From Cannabis sativa (Eukaryota; Streptophyta; Magnoliopsida; Rosales; Cannabaceae): a stretch of 64,000 nt of DNA. The notes beneath the pieces were generated by a model. It worked only from the letters and a program-made list of their open reading frames with translations. It had not been told where the DNA came from and ran no database searches. This document shows, in pieces, positions 25,301 through 37,713 of the stretch (position 1 is its first letter; every line of letters starts with the position of its first letter). The position numbers and the translations under genes were made by a program. The DNA lies in NCBI RefSeq assembly GCF_029168945.1, contig NC_083603.1, forward strand, positions 6,510,001 through 6,574,000, read 5' to 3'.

Positions 25301-26053
25301 CATTTCAAATCTCTAAAATCACAACGTTTTAGTCTTCACAAGTCAAACTGCCTATCATTTTAAATAAAATACAGACATAACAATTTATTGCCTTCCGGAT
25401 ACACCTAGTGAAAAAGTAGATAAAATTATATAAGAACAAAAAGATTCTGTGAATTTTGAGAGTGAGCACCTCAGTAATGTACTTTGAGTAACTGTCCTCC
25501 AAAGGATACTTTTCACTAGCATAAAACAGCATATGTTCTGCCACACAAAAACCAATATCAATATCAATATCAATCAATAAACTCGTAAACATTGTGGTAC
25601 AGATAATACACTAAGAAATAATGGTGTGTTTACATATTACCATACATTTGTAATTAATCCAAATTTCATGTATTTCAACATAAAATGTTTCATCATTGAC
25701 CAAGAATACTTCAAGAAAACTACCAATAACAATTCATTCTCATCAAGAAAAACTAAATTACCAAGAAAATGAGCGAGGCCTTCGAGGCCATCGGGGTCGC
25801 AGAAAGATCCAATACGAACATCCATGGAAGCAGCACACTACAACACAAACAAACAAACAAACAAACAAACAAAATTAAGCAAAATAATTCTCATGAAAAT
25901 TCAAGAACAATGAAGTTGAAATTATGCCTTATCAGTATCCGGATCGCTGATTAAAAGAGCCTGGAGAGAATTAGGGAGGACGATCCTCCTATACTCTCGC
26001 TTGTCCGTACGAGCTTTCACAATCTCGCCCATTTCTCCTTTCCCAACCGCCAT
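16334..26053 (-). CDS. Insulysin-like M16 zinc metalloprotease (peroxisomal PXM16/IDE type), complete, 26 exons
   Basis: Exons on the minus strand: 26053-25928, 25837-25762, 25537-25470, 24417-24326, 24231-24158, 24065-24022, 23111-23060, 21969-21847, 21742-21630, 21432-21270, 20539-20447, 20326-20241, 20084-19998, 19650-19547, 19269-19167, 18999-18904, 18827-18638, 18496-18435, 18343-18239, 18034-17833, 17737-17529, 17356-17232, 17129-17078, 16998-16912, 16799-16677, 16585-16334. They sum to 2907 nt, 968 aa plus stop, with no frame break; the Arabidopsis homologue is about 970 aa. M16A enzymes enclose and cleave peptides in a two-half chamber. The inverted zinc motif HFLEH is residues 65-69 and the distal zinc ligand is Glu146 (DSEN), 77 residues on, as in insulysin. 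The [13 protein letters not shown] segment and C-terminal-half motifs (QLGYI) are present. The C-terminus is HVKL, close to a peroxisomal PTS1 but with Val at -3. Intron 1 uses a GC donor. I infer a complete, probably functional gene. Confidence 0.94.
24686..25044. mobile_element. Small MITE-like element in intron 3 of the M16 protease gene
   Basis: Inverted ends: 'gcatctccaaggtagctctc' at 24688 and the complement of 'aacgtctccaaaggtactct' at 25042, matching over about 25 bp with a few differences. The interior is about 300 bp, AT-rich and without a frame. A 'catctccaa' end is common in plant hAT-like MITEs. No target duplication was identified. Confidence 0.5.
25838..25927 (-). other. GC-AG intron (intron 1 of the M16 protease gene)
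   Basis: The exon ends ...GATAAG and the intron starts GCATAAT; the acceptor is TTGTAG before TGTGCTGC. Frame and family alignment (DTDK then CAASM) require exactly this join, and no GT donor is near. GC-AG introns are a known minor class of U2 introns. The intron also contains a (caaa)n-type run at 25843-25871. Confidence 0.7.
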
Positions 26054-26615
26054 TTCTGTGAGTTGTTCTTGTTCTGTAAACTCAGAAGAAGAATGAGTTT
26101 GGTTTAATACGCCGCCTTGTTGACCAGAACAGAAGACTCTGCCTTGCCTTCTAACGATTCTTTACTCTATAGGCGCGGCAATCTAATCTAAGCTCAGCTA
26201 ACCTTGCACCATTTTTTTCTTTATTCTAATTATGATTTTTACTTTGAAATTTTAATCTAGATAAAAAAAAAAAATTCGGAACAATTGAGCTTGTTTAATT
26301 TAAGAATTTTTATTAAGAAAATTAGACAGAAGTCTTTGAGTTGAACAAATTTAATAGTTCGGTTCTGGTGATTTTTAAAGGCTTGAAAATTTTGAAAAAT
26401 ACAATTTAGCACGTGTCAAAATTTAAAAAGCGAAAATTATAAGTAGAGTTTTTAAAGAAAAATATTTTATTTAGTTTTTAAGTAAAAAATTATGTAACAT
26501 TTTAAAAAAAATCATTAAAAGGTAAAATATATAAAATTAAATATTGTACATTATTTAGTATTTAAATACTAGTTGTTATTTGAAGGTATAATTTCGCAAT
26601 TGTAAGATTAACTCA
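26054..26615 (-). promoter_or_regulatory. Upstream region of the M16 protease gene
   Basis: Holds the 5'UTR and presumed promoter of the minus-strand gene. Bases 26054-26190 are relatively GC-rich and probably transcribed leader. Beyond that the DNA is AT-rich, and no clear TATA box or further gene was recognised. Confidence 0.4.
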
Positions 26616-26858
26616 CGAAACCACGTGTGGTGTAGAAGTAGGAAAGTCTATTGGTTTCCTTAGTTGGGTTAATGGTTCAACTCTCACTCCGCCCCTCATT
26701 CTGAGGGGATTATGCTTAGCCCTTGAAGGTTGGCTTGTTGTGGTGTGCTATCTTTGGGATGAGAACTTCATGAGGTGTAATATCTGAGTTAAGGCAAGAA
26801 GAGGTATAAGACCTTTATAGCTAGCACTAGGTCTCAAGGTAATCCATTTTTTTCAACA

Positions 26859-26892
<34 letters not shown>

Positions 26893-26894
26893 CA
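26616..26894 (+). mobile_element. tRNA-derived SINE with poly(A) tail and perfect target duplication
   Basis: A 279-bp element flanked by the exact 9-bp duplication ATTAACTCA (26607-26615 and 26895-26903). It has a pol III box A-like stretch (TGGTGTAGAAGTAGG, about 26628-26642), a box B (GGTTCAACTC, 26674-26683) about 40 nt later, and ends in 29 A residues (26864-26892). These are the parts of a plant SINE. It does not encode a protein and relies on LINE machinery. Confidence 0.85.
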
Positions 26895-26903
26895 ATTAAC
26901 TCA

Positions 26904-27531
26904 TGAAGAAAATTAGCTACTGGTGTTAGACTAGCTCACTTGGAGTAGCTAGCTAATGTTTAGCTACATGTGTTAGACTTTATTTGATTGAGCTTCCGTT
27001 TTCTCTTTTAAGCTTCTTAGAAAGCTCTTGTTGAGATAGCTAGTAAAATTTACTTATGTTAAAAGAGTTTTTTTAGTACCATAAAATCAACACTATTTTG
27101 GTTAGTACAATGATAATTTCATAATACGAAACTCTTTTGCTGCGTACTTGATTTAGTACCATAAAACCAACACTATTTTGGCTGGTAACATCCATGGGGA
27201 TGTGTGATATCAAATGTGAATCCTACACACTATATAAGGAGGTCTAAAGTTCTCATTTCTGTAACTTAGTTTTCTATCAACAAGCACTTATCAAAAAACA
27301 CAAGGCTTGATAATTCTCAAAACTATTTCTTATAGAATTCCCTCAGTGATTGGAGATAAGGAAAATAAGCTTTTGGATAAAGTTGTAATACTTTGTTCAA
27401 GTCATGGTGATTCCCACTAATCTATACTCAAGGTTGTGAGTCAGTAATTCTTCTTCTTCATATTATATATATGTGTTATATTACATGCGATGTAATATTC
27501 ATGTTCTTCTATCTTTTTTATATAAAGATAT
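26904..27531. other. Intergenic region with an 80-bp-period direct repeat
   Basis: 'ttagtaccataaaatcaaca' and the rest of a 35-bp unit at 27073 recur at 27153 with a few changes. Downstream, 'ctatataagg' near 27230 followed by a pyrimidine-rich stretch resembles the promoter part of an old LTR, but no ends or coding remains were found. GATAT at 27527-27531 is the target duplication of the next element. Confidence 0.4.
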
Positions 27532-29436
27532 TGTTGGGAATTATTTTACCAGGATCTTAGATCTACTCACAAGTATGTTTATTAACATCCTAAATATGAA
27601 CTTTCTAAAACGATAAATTAAACACATATAAAGTTAAGAAAACCTTACATTGATGCAGCGGAATAAATGTCTCCTTCCACTCAGATCTCTAACCCTTGAT
27701 TCCTTTACGTAGCGAGTATAATCAAGATCCGAGCCGAATGTCCTCCTTTGAAGTTTTGATCCTTCACGGTCTTCCAATCTATGATTGAGTTGCGCTTCTT
27801 GTGTGTGGGCACTTACTCTTTCACTAGGGTCACGAAAAAGATGAAGGGAAAAGAGAGAGAGGTATTTCGGCCAAGGATAGAAAGTGGGAAGGCTCAGTTT
27901 TCTGAAGAGAGAAATTTCTGTCAGAAAGATGATCTGAAAACTTGTTATTTGACTGAGCCATCACTTTCTATTTATAGGCAACTACTAGGTCTAGGTTTAG
28001 AATTATTTGGCATTAAAATAATGAAAATATTAATTTGAAAAAGCTAATTAAGTGGCCGGCCTAGGTGTTGTAATGGGCCTCACTTAATTTTGCAATTTTA
28101 TCAAATTTTATCTCTATTTTCTCAAAAACGCCAATTTTCCAATTCTAACCTTTTAAATGCCAAAACTAATTATTTAATAACTAAAATAGATTATTAAATA
28201 ATATTGTCATTTAATTTAATCATTAATTAGACATATAAAGTCCATTAATAAATAAATAAACCTAGAAAACTATTTTCCTTACAATTTCACCCCTGCTTAG
28301 TGAAAATTTATAAAATTAGACATAGTCTAACTTTAGAATTATAATTGACCAATCACGAATCAATTAATGAGTCTTACAAGCAGAATGTTCTCAACTAGAA
28401 TGGGGACCATGGATCTATATGCTGAGCTTCCAATAAGTGAACCAAATTTACCAAGTAAATTCCTATTTATTAATTCTTCGTTGAATCCACTCTTAGAACT
28501 TAGAATTGCACTCTCAGACTTATATAGAGCATATTGTATGTTTCACGATACCAATATACTATCTCATTTAACCATTGTTATAATCTTATTGTGATTTAAA
28601 GATCCTCTATATAGATGGTTTACATCGAGATGGGATTTCTTTACCGTTCTCACCCCTCAATGTATTTTGCCCCTTAAAACACTTAGCTACCTGTAAATGG
28701 TGTTTAGTGATCTAATGATTAGTCAGTTAAACAAGAGCTCATCCATTTACTTCTATTTGCTAAGCTCGAAGGGAATCATCACTTGACTTCTATACACCAG
28801 TAGAAGCTATAGATACCATATTTATGTTCAGCACTCCCACTCAATCATACTATCATGTTCTCGAAATATACGTATCACCCTGACCCGAAAGTAGGCTTAA
28901 CTAATAAGTCTAAGAACATGAATAGCACTCCTGAGTTGAGCCCAAGCATATCAGGATTTAGATTCTTTTAATCTTAAGATCAACTACTGATATTGACTTG
29001 GAAAGATATGTATAACGGTAAGTTTGTAATATCTTAACTTAGTTGCAATATCGGTCCAGTCCAATGTATACTCCATACATTCGAAACTAGTATACTTTAC
29101 TAATGTCTGGAAAGAACATAACACTTACTCCAAGTGTAAGTACACATCATCGGCGATTATCACATTAGTGTAAATCCAATAACAACGATGAAACGGGGAC
29201 CAAAACTTTTGATTCATATGATCACAATCACATTCCATTGTGTTGACGATACTTGTAATTGTGAATAAACATATGATCTGGATTTAACTGATTTTGTGTG
29301 TATGAATGTAATAAACATATTAAACATATTAAACCATTAGCATGTAAAATTCATGCAAACATCAATCACTTCAAATTTCTTATATTGATAACTAATCAGA
29401 TTGTAAAGAATTTTATTTAGGGCATAAAACCCAACA
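27532..29436 (-). repeat. 3' LTR of the gag-only element
   Basis: 1905 bp, TG...CA, nearly identical to 35799-37708 apart from scattered substitutions and small indels around 27690-27800. It carries a TATA box (TATAAATA on the minus strand, 27969-27976). Plus-strand frames inside are the same in both LTRs and run against transcription, so they are not called as genes. Confidence 0.9.
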
Positions 29437-31254
29437 AACTCCCACTTGCACTAATATAAAACAAACTGTGCAAATAGGTCAATCTGATGTCTTGATCTTC
29501 AGATCAAGTGTAGTATATTTGAATCCACCCAAACTTCGGGAAACTAGTTCATAAATACACTTATGAAACATCCTTTACTATATGCTTTACTCATCAAGGG
29601 ATACTGAAATCTTTCTTGTTTTAAAAGTACATACGAATTAACGGTAAGACATATCTCTCATATTTTAAAATATGTAATTGAGATAATACAGTGTAGACTT
29701 TTCTTCAGTGATATAACTTTCTGGTATTTTCGAATAGACCAAGTTATAGTTCTTCTCTGGTAGAGCTTGAATTATTATACAATAATTCCTCCACCCCCAA
29801 AGTAAGCACCATCTCATATAAATCGAAATTAGATGGTGAGATACAAAGACAACTGATACACAGTTCCTTAATATCTGACATATAGATCACTTTCATAAAT
29901 CCTTCTTGAATATCTTCTAATGTTCCCTATTTGATTACATCTCAGATAGCTCCCACTCAATAGCAGATGTCTGGTTAAATAATACTTTTAACCTCTGATT
30001 GTTTAGAGAGTTACCTAGTTGTGACTTTTGTGTTAGTCTGAAACTTTAAGTTTAGACTAAGTCATCAACATAGCAGACTAGTATTTGAAGTGAAAAATAC
30101 ATGCCAGAGATAAAGTAATCAAAATTAAGATACCATAAAATTTTATGAGGATTAAGAATTCTTGGTTCAAGTCATTCGAATGGACTGAACTAGAGTTCTT
30201 TATCTTATTCTCATAATTCTGATAAGCTATACCTATCCATGTGAATGGTTAGATTTGCTTTTCAGTAGTGTTCTTAAGTACCTATCACAATTATCAACCT
30301 AATGAAGATGGGTATAGAACTTTAAAATTCTCCCACTCAATTAAGGTAGTGTGAAACTTTAACAAAGAACTTTCAAAGGTATCATATTTTTACTTACAAC
30401 AGTAAAATCGAAATAGAACATACAATCAAGATCAAGAATTTATATTGACAATAGCTGACTCATTATATTACTTCCATGTTTAAACAAGATATGTGTTTCA
30501 TAGGGAATTGTGGAATAGACTCCACCCCTAAGAATATACATATAGGGTACTATGGATAACCTCCACCCCTAAGTATATAGAGATTATGATCCACCCCTAA
30601 AGGTTGTAAAGATCATGATTCTCTTAGTGTGATAGAGTTTATGTGGAGTTGAATACTATCCAGAGTTCATTAGATATAAAAGATCGCTGAACTGCATAGT
30701 TTTCTTAACTTTTCTCCACCCCTATCAGATCATAAGATCCTTTTATTAAACAAATTCTTAATAATTGTATGAGAATGAACAATTATTGATAAACATAGAA
30801 ATAATTTCTAGTGTTTATATAATATAACTCTATGAAGAGTTGTAAATATTATAGAATTTGCATCAATAATAAAAACACTTACACATACAAACATACAAAT
30901 ATAATGTCGTAATAATTGATGAAGATAAAATAAATGAAGCTCAATCTCATAATTTGCAATAGTGAATTTCGAAAATAAAACTTTATTAATAATAAAAAAT
31001 GTATTGCAACAATATGAGAGAAACAGGGATAAATATCCCTAACTAAAATTTGAAATCTAAATTGTCTTTAAACTAAAACAATTAATTCAAAAATTGAAGA
31101 GCTTCATCTTCATCTGGACGATTTCACCCTTGGTCCAGCTTTCTGATTCAACTCAATTGAGTTCAAGTAGCTTGGCCTATAAGAAGAAGAAAACAAATAA
31201 ACAAAGTTTAGTCCAGAATCATAAATCCAATTGGATAATAATTCACTAAAACTC

Positions 31255-32121
31255 TTAAAGTGTATAAATGGAAATACCTTGTTTCTTTGCAAGAAGTTTA
31301 GGACACTGGGATTTCCAATGACCTTTCTCATTGCAGTAGAAACACATTCCTTTAAGTGTAGCATCACCAGAAGGAACAGCCTTTTTATTCTTCATGGCTT
31401 TTGTTCGCTTCTTGGTGTTGTTCCACTTCTTCTTCGATTTGGGCTTTGAAGCAGAGGCAACATTTGCTTCAGGTTTCATCGTCCCATTACCATTCCCAGG
31501 ATTGTGAGGTTTGCTCCCTTTCTTCTTGGGTCCTCCAATCAAATTTTCATAAGTTTGAAGGTCATTGACTAATTCATGAAAGTCAATTTCCTTCTTATTC
31601 ATGACATAATTTGATGTGTATGGTAGAAATGCTGGAGTCAGGCTATTCAAGATAAGACTAACTTGAGTAGCACTGTCCATTTCAGCACCATGATCCTGGG
31701 CTTCTTGGAAAAAACTGGACATGAGGAGAACATGATCACACACGTTTTGATGAGGTTCCATCCGTGCATTGATGTACTTCTTAGTCGCGTCAAAGCGTGA
31801 CTGAAGTGATGCCTTACCGAATAGCTCATTTAACTTCGTCATAACTTCAACAACCTTCTCAGTTTTAGAAAATCGAGTTTTGAGGGTGTCAACCATGCTA
31901 GAAAGCATAAAGTATAGAGCTTTGTCATTTGCTTTCTGCCATCACTCATACTTTTCTTTCACAGCTTTGGATGCATTATCCCCAGGCACTTCAGGTGACG
32001 GCTCAGTTAAAACAAACAAGGCACTTTCTCCTATGAGAGCAATATTAATGTTCTCATTCCATTTATTAAAGTTAGATCCATTCAGCTTATTTTCAGTCAA
32101 CAGTGATAACATGGGATTCAT
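31255..32121 (-). pseudogene. gag: Copia-type gag with CCHC zinc knuckle, one in-frame stop
   Basis: Minus-strand frame of 289 codons starting at the ATG at 32121. The first part (LNGSNFNKWNENINIALIG) and middle (RFDATKKYINARMEP, LPYTSNYVMNKKEIDF) match the UBN2-type gag of plant copia elements. A basic Lys-rich stretch follows, then the zinc knuckle CFYCNEKGHWKSQC (CX2CX4HX4C). A TGA near 31943 replaces a codon in a KYE-W context; from 31908 to the end the frame is open for 217 aa. The protein stops soon after the knuckle, where a normal copia polyprotein would continue into protease, so loss of pol is structural. Confidence 0.85.
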
Positions 32122-32122
32122 T

Positions 32123-35100
32123 TTGACAAAACAGGATACTACAAAATAATAGAAATCAACAAATAGAAATTAAATAATGGTTTAACACACAAAAACAATT
32201 CAGAAATTATAAGCACATAGCAAGTAGGAATGATATGAGAAAATACTTAAAAAATTCAATCCTAAATAATTTCCAAGGTTTTCAACAAACTGATATCAGT
32301 GTCCCGTTTAGGCGAGAGTCAAAGCTACCATCCATTGAATAGAGTTGTCAGCTCATCTAAAATGTTAAGCATTCTAGCAACCTTTTATTTGATCAAGATC
32401 AGAATCCAGCGTTGTCCCGTTTAGGCGAGAGTCAAGGCTATTCTATCTCATGAGCTTCTACCATTGTTTCGCAATTTGCAAGTCAAATATGGTCGCCACC
32501 ATTAGGGTGATCTATACCATATAAAACACTTACAAACCACTTATCATGCGAGATTAAACGGTGCGAAATTGCTAATGAACGTTCCTCCATTAGGGAGGAT
32601 TACTCACTAAAACAAACGCGGTGTAAAACCCACAATGGAGATCGAATATCTTTAATAATAATAAAGCTCATTATTTAAAATGTATTTTCTTTATTATTCT
32701 AATAAATAAATCTCATTAAATTCTAAATTAAGAATTAAAATTCAAAAATAAGAATTTAATATAATATTTATAAAATTATACTTAGATGGTGATTGAAATA
32801 AAATTAATTATTTCCATCTTAGTAGTAATCTAAATATAAATATTAAGGAAATTAATTTAAGTTGAATTAAATAAATAATTAGCAACTTAAAAATTTCCTT
32901 TGAGAATATATTTATTGGGTTTGAAAATTTAAAGTATATAAAAATACAATTTTCGAAAATAATAAAAATAGAAAAGAAATACTTCAAGCAAAAATATCAC
33001 CTATCTAGATATTCTTTGACTAGTTAATTCAATTTCTAATAATATATATATATTTTAAATTCATTTATTTTAAATTAATCAATTAAATGAAAAAATCATT
33101 GACTTGAGTTGGTCCAAGAATTAATTAAAATAAATAATTAATTTACAACTCAATCTATTTTTCAAAAAAATTCGAAAATATTGCATAATTAAAATGCAAA
33201 TTTCGAAATTGATTTATAAAATAAAGAAAAATATATATTTTGAAAATTATTTAAATTTAAGTTGAAAAATTAAATTTCAACCTAAAAATAATTTTCTATT
33301 TAATTAAGTGTCATGAAAAATCAATAAATATTTAAGTATCATGATGAAAATCAACTTAGATATTTAGATTTTTCAACTTAATTAAATGTATTAAATTCAA
33401 GAAATAATAATTAAGTGTAGAGAAAGCTTAATTATTAATTTCTATTTAATACTAGGAAAAATATACTTAATAAAATTGTACCAAAATTAATTATTTAAAT
33501 AATTAATTTCACAAAGTATAATTTTCCTATTTAAATATTAGAAATAATAAGTAGTCTAGAAATTACTATCGAGAAAATATCTTATTTGACTAAGTATCTT
33601 TTCAAAATTTGAAAAATATCTAATTTAAGTTATATAGAAAAAATCTAAAACTTAAATAATTTCAAATCTAGATTTAATTAAATATCACAAATTAAGTTGT
33701 AACCACTTAATTTGAAGATATCTTTTTAAAGTTAATATTTGAAAAGATATTAACCAAAAAATATCTAAAATATTCCATTTTAAGTTAATATTTGAAAAGA
33801 TATTAACTTAAAAAAATATCTTAAGAATCTTTAATAACTAATGCCTAGGATTCCTCAACTTGATTTAAAATTTAAATCAAATATTCAAATTTAAGTTAGT
33901 TAAGAAAAATCAGTTGATACAACTAATTTATAACTTAAATATGAATATTTAATTAAATAAGCTCCAGAAAGAATCTTAGTTAGTTAAAATTCTATATTTA
34001 ATTAAATACAAGAAAAATACAAATAGTTTGTCTAGAAATAATATCTAAACTAAAAGTGTTTTTCTTAAAATTAACTTTAAAATATTAAAATGAAAAATAA
34101 ATTTTCATATATTTTAAAAGTTAATTATGTTGCTAATTCAATTTTATTAGGTCAAACTAATATAATTAACCTAGTACAGTTATTCAAATCAGGCAAATGG
34201 GCCTTCACAATTTGGGTAGTTCATGTGAGGGGGTGCTGGGTTCAGTATGTCGTACCCACTTATATGGCTCCCAACTCTCACACAAGGCCCAAAAGAGAGG
34301 AATTTAACCTTAAAATGAATAACTGTTATTAATTGAATAGGTCCAATAACAAAATGGACCTAAATAAAATCTATCAAGGTGTGACATTTTATTTAGCAAC
34401 AACCTATATGTATCTATATTAAAACAAAATAAATATATAGGCTCACACAGGCACACTTTGGATGGATCCTATCATGTTGCTAGGTCATACACAGATGAAA
34501 GAAGATTGTAAAATTTACCTGTTACAAATTATTAACTTGACCAAGGGAGCCATCAGATCATTAGATCTGGCAAAAAGTAACCATGGCTATTTGCAATCAA
34601 GTAATAATAGGTTTTGAAAAACTTACACACAAGTTTAAACCATATACTCCTGCAACAAGGTTAGCTGGATAGTTGGAAGTAGGATTTATTTAATTTTAAA
34701 TAAATAATTTCGAAAAATAAATAATTAAAAAAAATATTTAATTAATTTCGAAAATAAAGTTTTTTTTTTAAAAAAAAATATTTAATTTCGGAAATAAAAA
34801 AAAAAAAAATTTCGAAATTTTAAAAAAATATATTTAAAATTAAACCTACTATTTTGAAAAATTAGGTTTCAACCAACCTAAATATCATTTCAAAATTTGC
34901 TAACTACTTTTAAAAATTAAATATTATTTTAAAAATAAAAATTTAATAAAAATTAGAAAAGATAAATGAAATATCTTTTCAGATTTTTAAATTTAATTCA
35001 AATAAATAAAATAACAAAATTTAAAAGTTAGCAAAATATCTTATATCTATTTAAAATTACATGATTATAAATATCTTATTTTAAATTTAAATAAGGTCAA

Positions 35101-35783
35101 AATATCCAAAAAGATTTAATTAAAAAAATCTTAAAAGATAAGATATAATAAAAAAAATATCTTAAAAGATAAGATATTTTTAAAATATCTTAAAAGATAT
35201 TATAAATATCTTATAAAATCTGACCTTAAATTTTAAAAAAATATAATCAAATTTAAAAATAAGATAGATATTTTAAGCAAGAAGATAGATACTAATTCTA
35301 TTAAAATTCAAATTACACTAATATCTTGAATTAAATTAAAAAAATATTAAATTAATTCAAAATGATAATTAGAATTGAATTAGGAATAGTAATAGTATAT
35401 ATACAAAATCATACAAAAAATTGGAAGTTAATTACATGAAAAAGCATGAAAAATCGAAGAAAAACGAAAAAATTCGAAACTGTACGACAGATTTGCGATT
35501 GCAGGAAAATATCAGCACAGCCCCGATTTTTTCAAATCTTCAAAAAATCATAACTAATTCAAATAAAATTCAAATTGAGTTCTATAAAAGGCTAACTTGC
35601 TTAATTTTTTCCATACTATCCAATAAAAATAATTCCAGAGATAAAATCGCAACTATTTTTCACGAAAATTTAACAAACATCAATCAATCATCAAATAACA
35701 CTCAATACAACATGATACCATCCAAAGAACATACAAACAATCGTTTTAAAGTCCAAATTTCATGTAAGTAAATCAATTACCAT
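32123..35783 (-). other. Long non-coding leader of the gag-only element
   Basis: AT-rich leader between primer-binding site and gag. Its gag-proximal part (32280-32660) is conserved with 50200-50600 of the sibling element: two copies of a 23-nt motif (32300-32322, 32413-32435), a nested hairpin (32487-32522) and a hairpin with loop ATTAG (32583-32599). The upstream part is runs of AT-rich near-repeats, and a plus-strand 116-codon frame at 35421 has no known features. Confidence 0.6.
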
Positions 35784-35796
35784 GGCTCTGAGGCCA
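35784..35796 (-). other. Primer-binding site of the gag-only element
   Basis: On the minus strand TGGCCTCAGAGCC begins two bases after the 5' LTR end. It is a variant of the initiator-Met tRNA complement TGGTATCAGAGC used by most plant copia elements. The sibling at 46985-46997 has the identical variant. Confidence 0.7.
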
Positions 35797-35798
35797 GT

Positions 35799-37708
35799 TG
35801 TTGGGAATTATTTTACCAGGATCTTAGATCTACTCACAAGTATGTTTATTAACATCCTAAATATGAACTTTCTAAAACGATAAATTAAACACATATAAAG
35901 TTAAGAAAACCTTACATTGATGCAGCGAAATAAATGTCTCCTTCCACTCAGATCTCTAACCCTCGATTCCTTTCTGTAGCAGAGTATAATCAAGATCTGA
36001 GCCCGAATGTCCTCCTTCTTGAAGTTTTGATCCTTCACAGTCTTCCAATCTATGATTGAGTTACTGCTTGCTGTGTGTGGGCACTTACTCTTTCACTAGG
36101 GTCACGAAAAAGATGAAGGGAAAAGAGAGAGAGGTATTTCGGCCAAGGATAGAAAGTGGAAAGGCTCAGTTTTCTGAAGAGAGAAATTTCTGTCAGAAAG
36201 ATGATCTGAAAACTTGTTATTTGACTGAGCCATCACTTTCTATTTATAGGCAACTACTAGGTCTAGGTTTAGAATTATTTGGCATTAAAATAATGAAAAT
36301 ATTAATTTGAAAAAGCTAATTAAGTGGCCGGCCTAGGTGTTGTAATGGGCCTCACTTAATTTTGCAATTTTATCAAATTTTATCTCTATTTTCTCAAAAA
36401 CGCCAATTTTCCAATTCTAACCTTTTAAATGCCAAAACTAATTATTTAATAACTAAAATAGATTATTAAATAATATTGTCATTTAATTTAATCATTAATT
36501 AGACATATAAAGTCCATTAATAAATAAATAAACCTAGAAAACTCTTTTCTTTACAATTTCACCCCTGCTTAGTGAAAATTCATAAAATTAGACATAGTCT
36601 AACTTTAGAATTATAATTGACCAATCACGAATCAATTAATGAGTCTTACAAGCAGAATGTTCTCAACTAGAATGGGGACCATGGATCTATATGCTGAGCT
36701 TCCAATAAGTGAACCAAATTTACCAAGTAAATTCCTACTTATTAATTCTTCGTTGAATCCACTCTTAGAACTTAGAATTGCACTCTCAGACTTATATAGA
36801 GCATATTGTATGTTTCACGATACCAATATACTATCTCATTTAACCATTCTTATAATCTTATTGTGATTTAAAGATCCTCTATATAGATGGTTTACATCGA
36901 GATGGGATTTCTTTACCGTTCTCACCCCTCAATGTATTTTTCCCCTTAAAACACTTAGCTACCTGTAAATGGTGTTTAGTGATCTAATGATTAGTCAGTT
37001 AAACAAGAGCTCATCCATTTACTTCTATTTGCTAAGCTCGAAGGGAATCATCACTTGACTTCTATACACCAGTAGAAGCTATAGATTCCATATTTATGTT
37101 CAGCACTCCCACTCAAGCATACTATCATGTTCTCGAAATATACGTATCACCCTGACCCGAAAGTAGGCTTAACTAATAAGTCTAAGAACATGAATAGCAC
37201 TCCTGAGTTGAGCCCAAGCATATCAGGATTTAGATTCTTTTAATCTTAAGATCAACTACTGATATTGACTTGGAAAGATATGTATAACGGTAAGTTTGTA
37301 ATATCTTAACTTAGTTGCAATATCGGTCCAGTCCAATGTATACTCCATACATTCGAAACTAGTATACTTTACTAATGTCCTGGAAAGAACATAACACTTA
37401 CTCCAAGTGTAAGTACACATCATCGCTGATTATCACATTAGTGTAAATCCAATAACACTGATGAAACAGGGACCAAAACTTTTGATTCATATGATCACAA
37501 TCACATTCCACTGTGTTGACGATACTGTAATTGTGAATAAACATATGATCTGGATTTAACTGATTTTGTGTGTATGAATGTAATAAACATATTAAACATA
37601 TTAAGCCATTAGCATGTAAAATTCATGCAAATATCAATCACTTCAAATTTCTTATATTGATAACTAATCAGATTGTAAAGAGTTTTATTTAAGGCATAAA
37701 ACCCAACA
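35799..37708 (-). repeat. 5' LTR of the gag-only element
   Basis: 1910 bp, TG...CA, with a TATA box on the minus strand at 36241-36248 that should drive transcription toward lower coordinates. Partner LTR at 27532-29436. Confidence 0.9.
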
Positions 37709-37713
37709 GATAT

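Larger units (their letters stand above)
27532..37708 (-). mobile_element. Complete gag-only LTR retrotransposon (TR-GAG type, copia-like gag)
   Basis: 10,177 bp on the minus strand, flanked by GATAT on both sides (27527-27531, 37709-37713). The 5' LTR is 35799-37708 and the 3' LTR 27532-29436, both about 1.9 kb, starting TGTTGGG on the minus strand. A primer-binding site sits at 35784-35796 and a polypurine tract (AGTGGGAG on the minus strand) just above 29436. The interior encodes one gag; no protease, integrase, RT or RNase H text was found. Both sides of gag are long AT-rich non-coding stretches (about 3.7 kb before, 1.8 kb after). Such gag-only elements are known in plants as TR-GAGs and must borrow pol from relatives. 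A sibling lies at 45090 on the other strand. Confidence 0.85.

Noticed and set aside
27781..28594. Plus-strand frames of 85 and 75 codons, repeated at 36056 and 36639.
   Set aside because: They lie in both LTRs, run against element transcription, and are similar only because the LTRs are duplicates.
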